Shown: piece after piece, positions 6,613-6,685 of the stretch | Layout of the letters: each line of letters opens with the position of its first letter | How positions within the stretch are numbered: position 1 is the stretch's first letter | Assembly (NCBI GenBank): GCA_030832695.1 | Contig: JAURIP010000090.1 | Span: 1 to 6,685 of the forward strand | Direction of reading: 5' to 3' | Source of the DNA: Sediminibacterium sp. | Lineage (GTDB): Bacteria > Bacteroidota > Bacteroidia > Chitinophagales > Chitinophagaceae | DNA: 6,685 bases | Position numbers and translations under genes: made by a program | Notes under the pieces: model-generated | What the model was told of the DNA's origin: nothing | Database searches by the model: none | What the model saw: the letters and a program-made list of their open reading frames with translations, nothing else

Positions 6613-6685
6613 GGGGGAAGATTTATAAAATTAGATGTAAAAATAATAATAAAGTTTAAACCTGTTGTATAATATTAACGAATCA

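Noticed and set aside
6669..6678. TAATATTA at the right edge as a further copy of the higBA operator
   Set aside because: The flanking G and C of the core are missing, the dyad does not extend, and it is over 3 kb away in AT-rich DNA.

Overview
The window looks like the chromosome of a Bacteroidota bacterium, probably close to Chitinophagaceae or Sphingobacteriia. The reasons are AT-rich DNA, start codons without Shine-Dalgarno sequences, candidate -7 elements of the Bacteroidota form TAnnTTTG, several short lipoproteins, and protein types common in that phylum. The genus is an inference.

Layout, left to right. (1) A minus-strand gene cut by the left edge encodes the N-terminal part of a secreted M28-type metallopeptidase. 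(2) A 220-bp divergent intergenic region holds a candidate promoter in each direction and two short inverted repeats. (3) feoB (plus) encodes a full-length Fe(II) transporter; no feoA is visible. (4) After feoB come three copies of a palindromic motif (GTAATATTAC core), then a complete type II toxin-antitoxin pair, higB-higA (plus). (5) higA runs tail-to-tail, only 4 bp apart, into a minus-strand gene for a fatty acid hydroxylase/sterol desaturase family membrane protein. (6) Upstream of that gene, on the same strand, is a tight block of three lipoprotein genes. In transcription order they encode a YHYH-domain protein, a YwqK/MORN-like repeat protein and an SCO1/SenC-type copper chaperone. These genes touch or are 6 bp apart and are almost certainly one operon; the desaturase, 60 bp further on, may be a fourth member.

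How the genes may work together. FeoB imports ferrous iron across the inner membrane and stands alone. HigB should cleave mRNA on the ribosome, and HigA should neutralise it and repress the pair through the palindromes. The lipoprotein trio is the least understood part. An SCO protein with intact copper ligands, co-encoded with a His-rich lipoprotein and a repeat lipoprotein, suggests a cell-envelope metal (copper) handling module. That role is inferred from context and has not been shown. I see no RNA genes, CRISPR arrays, insertion sequences or convincing intrinsic terminators.
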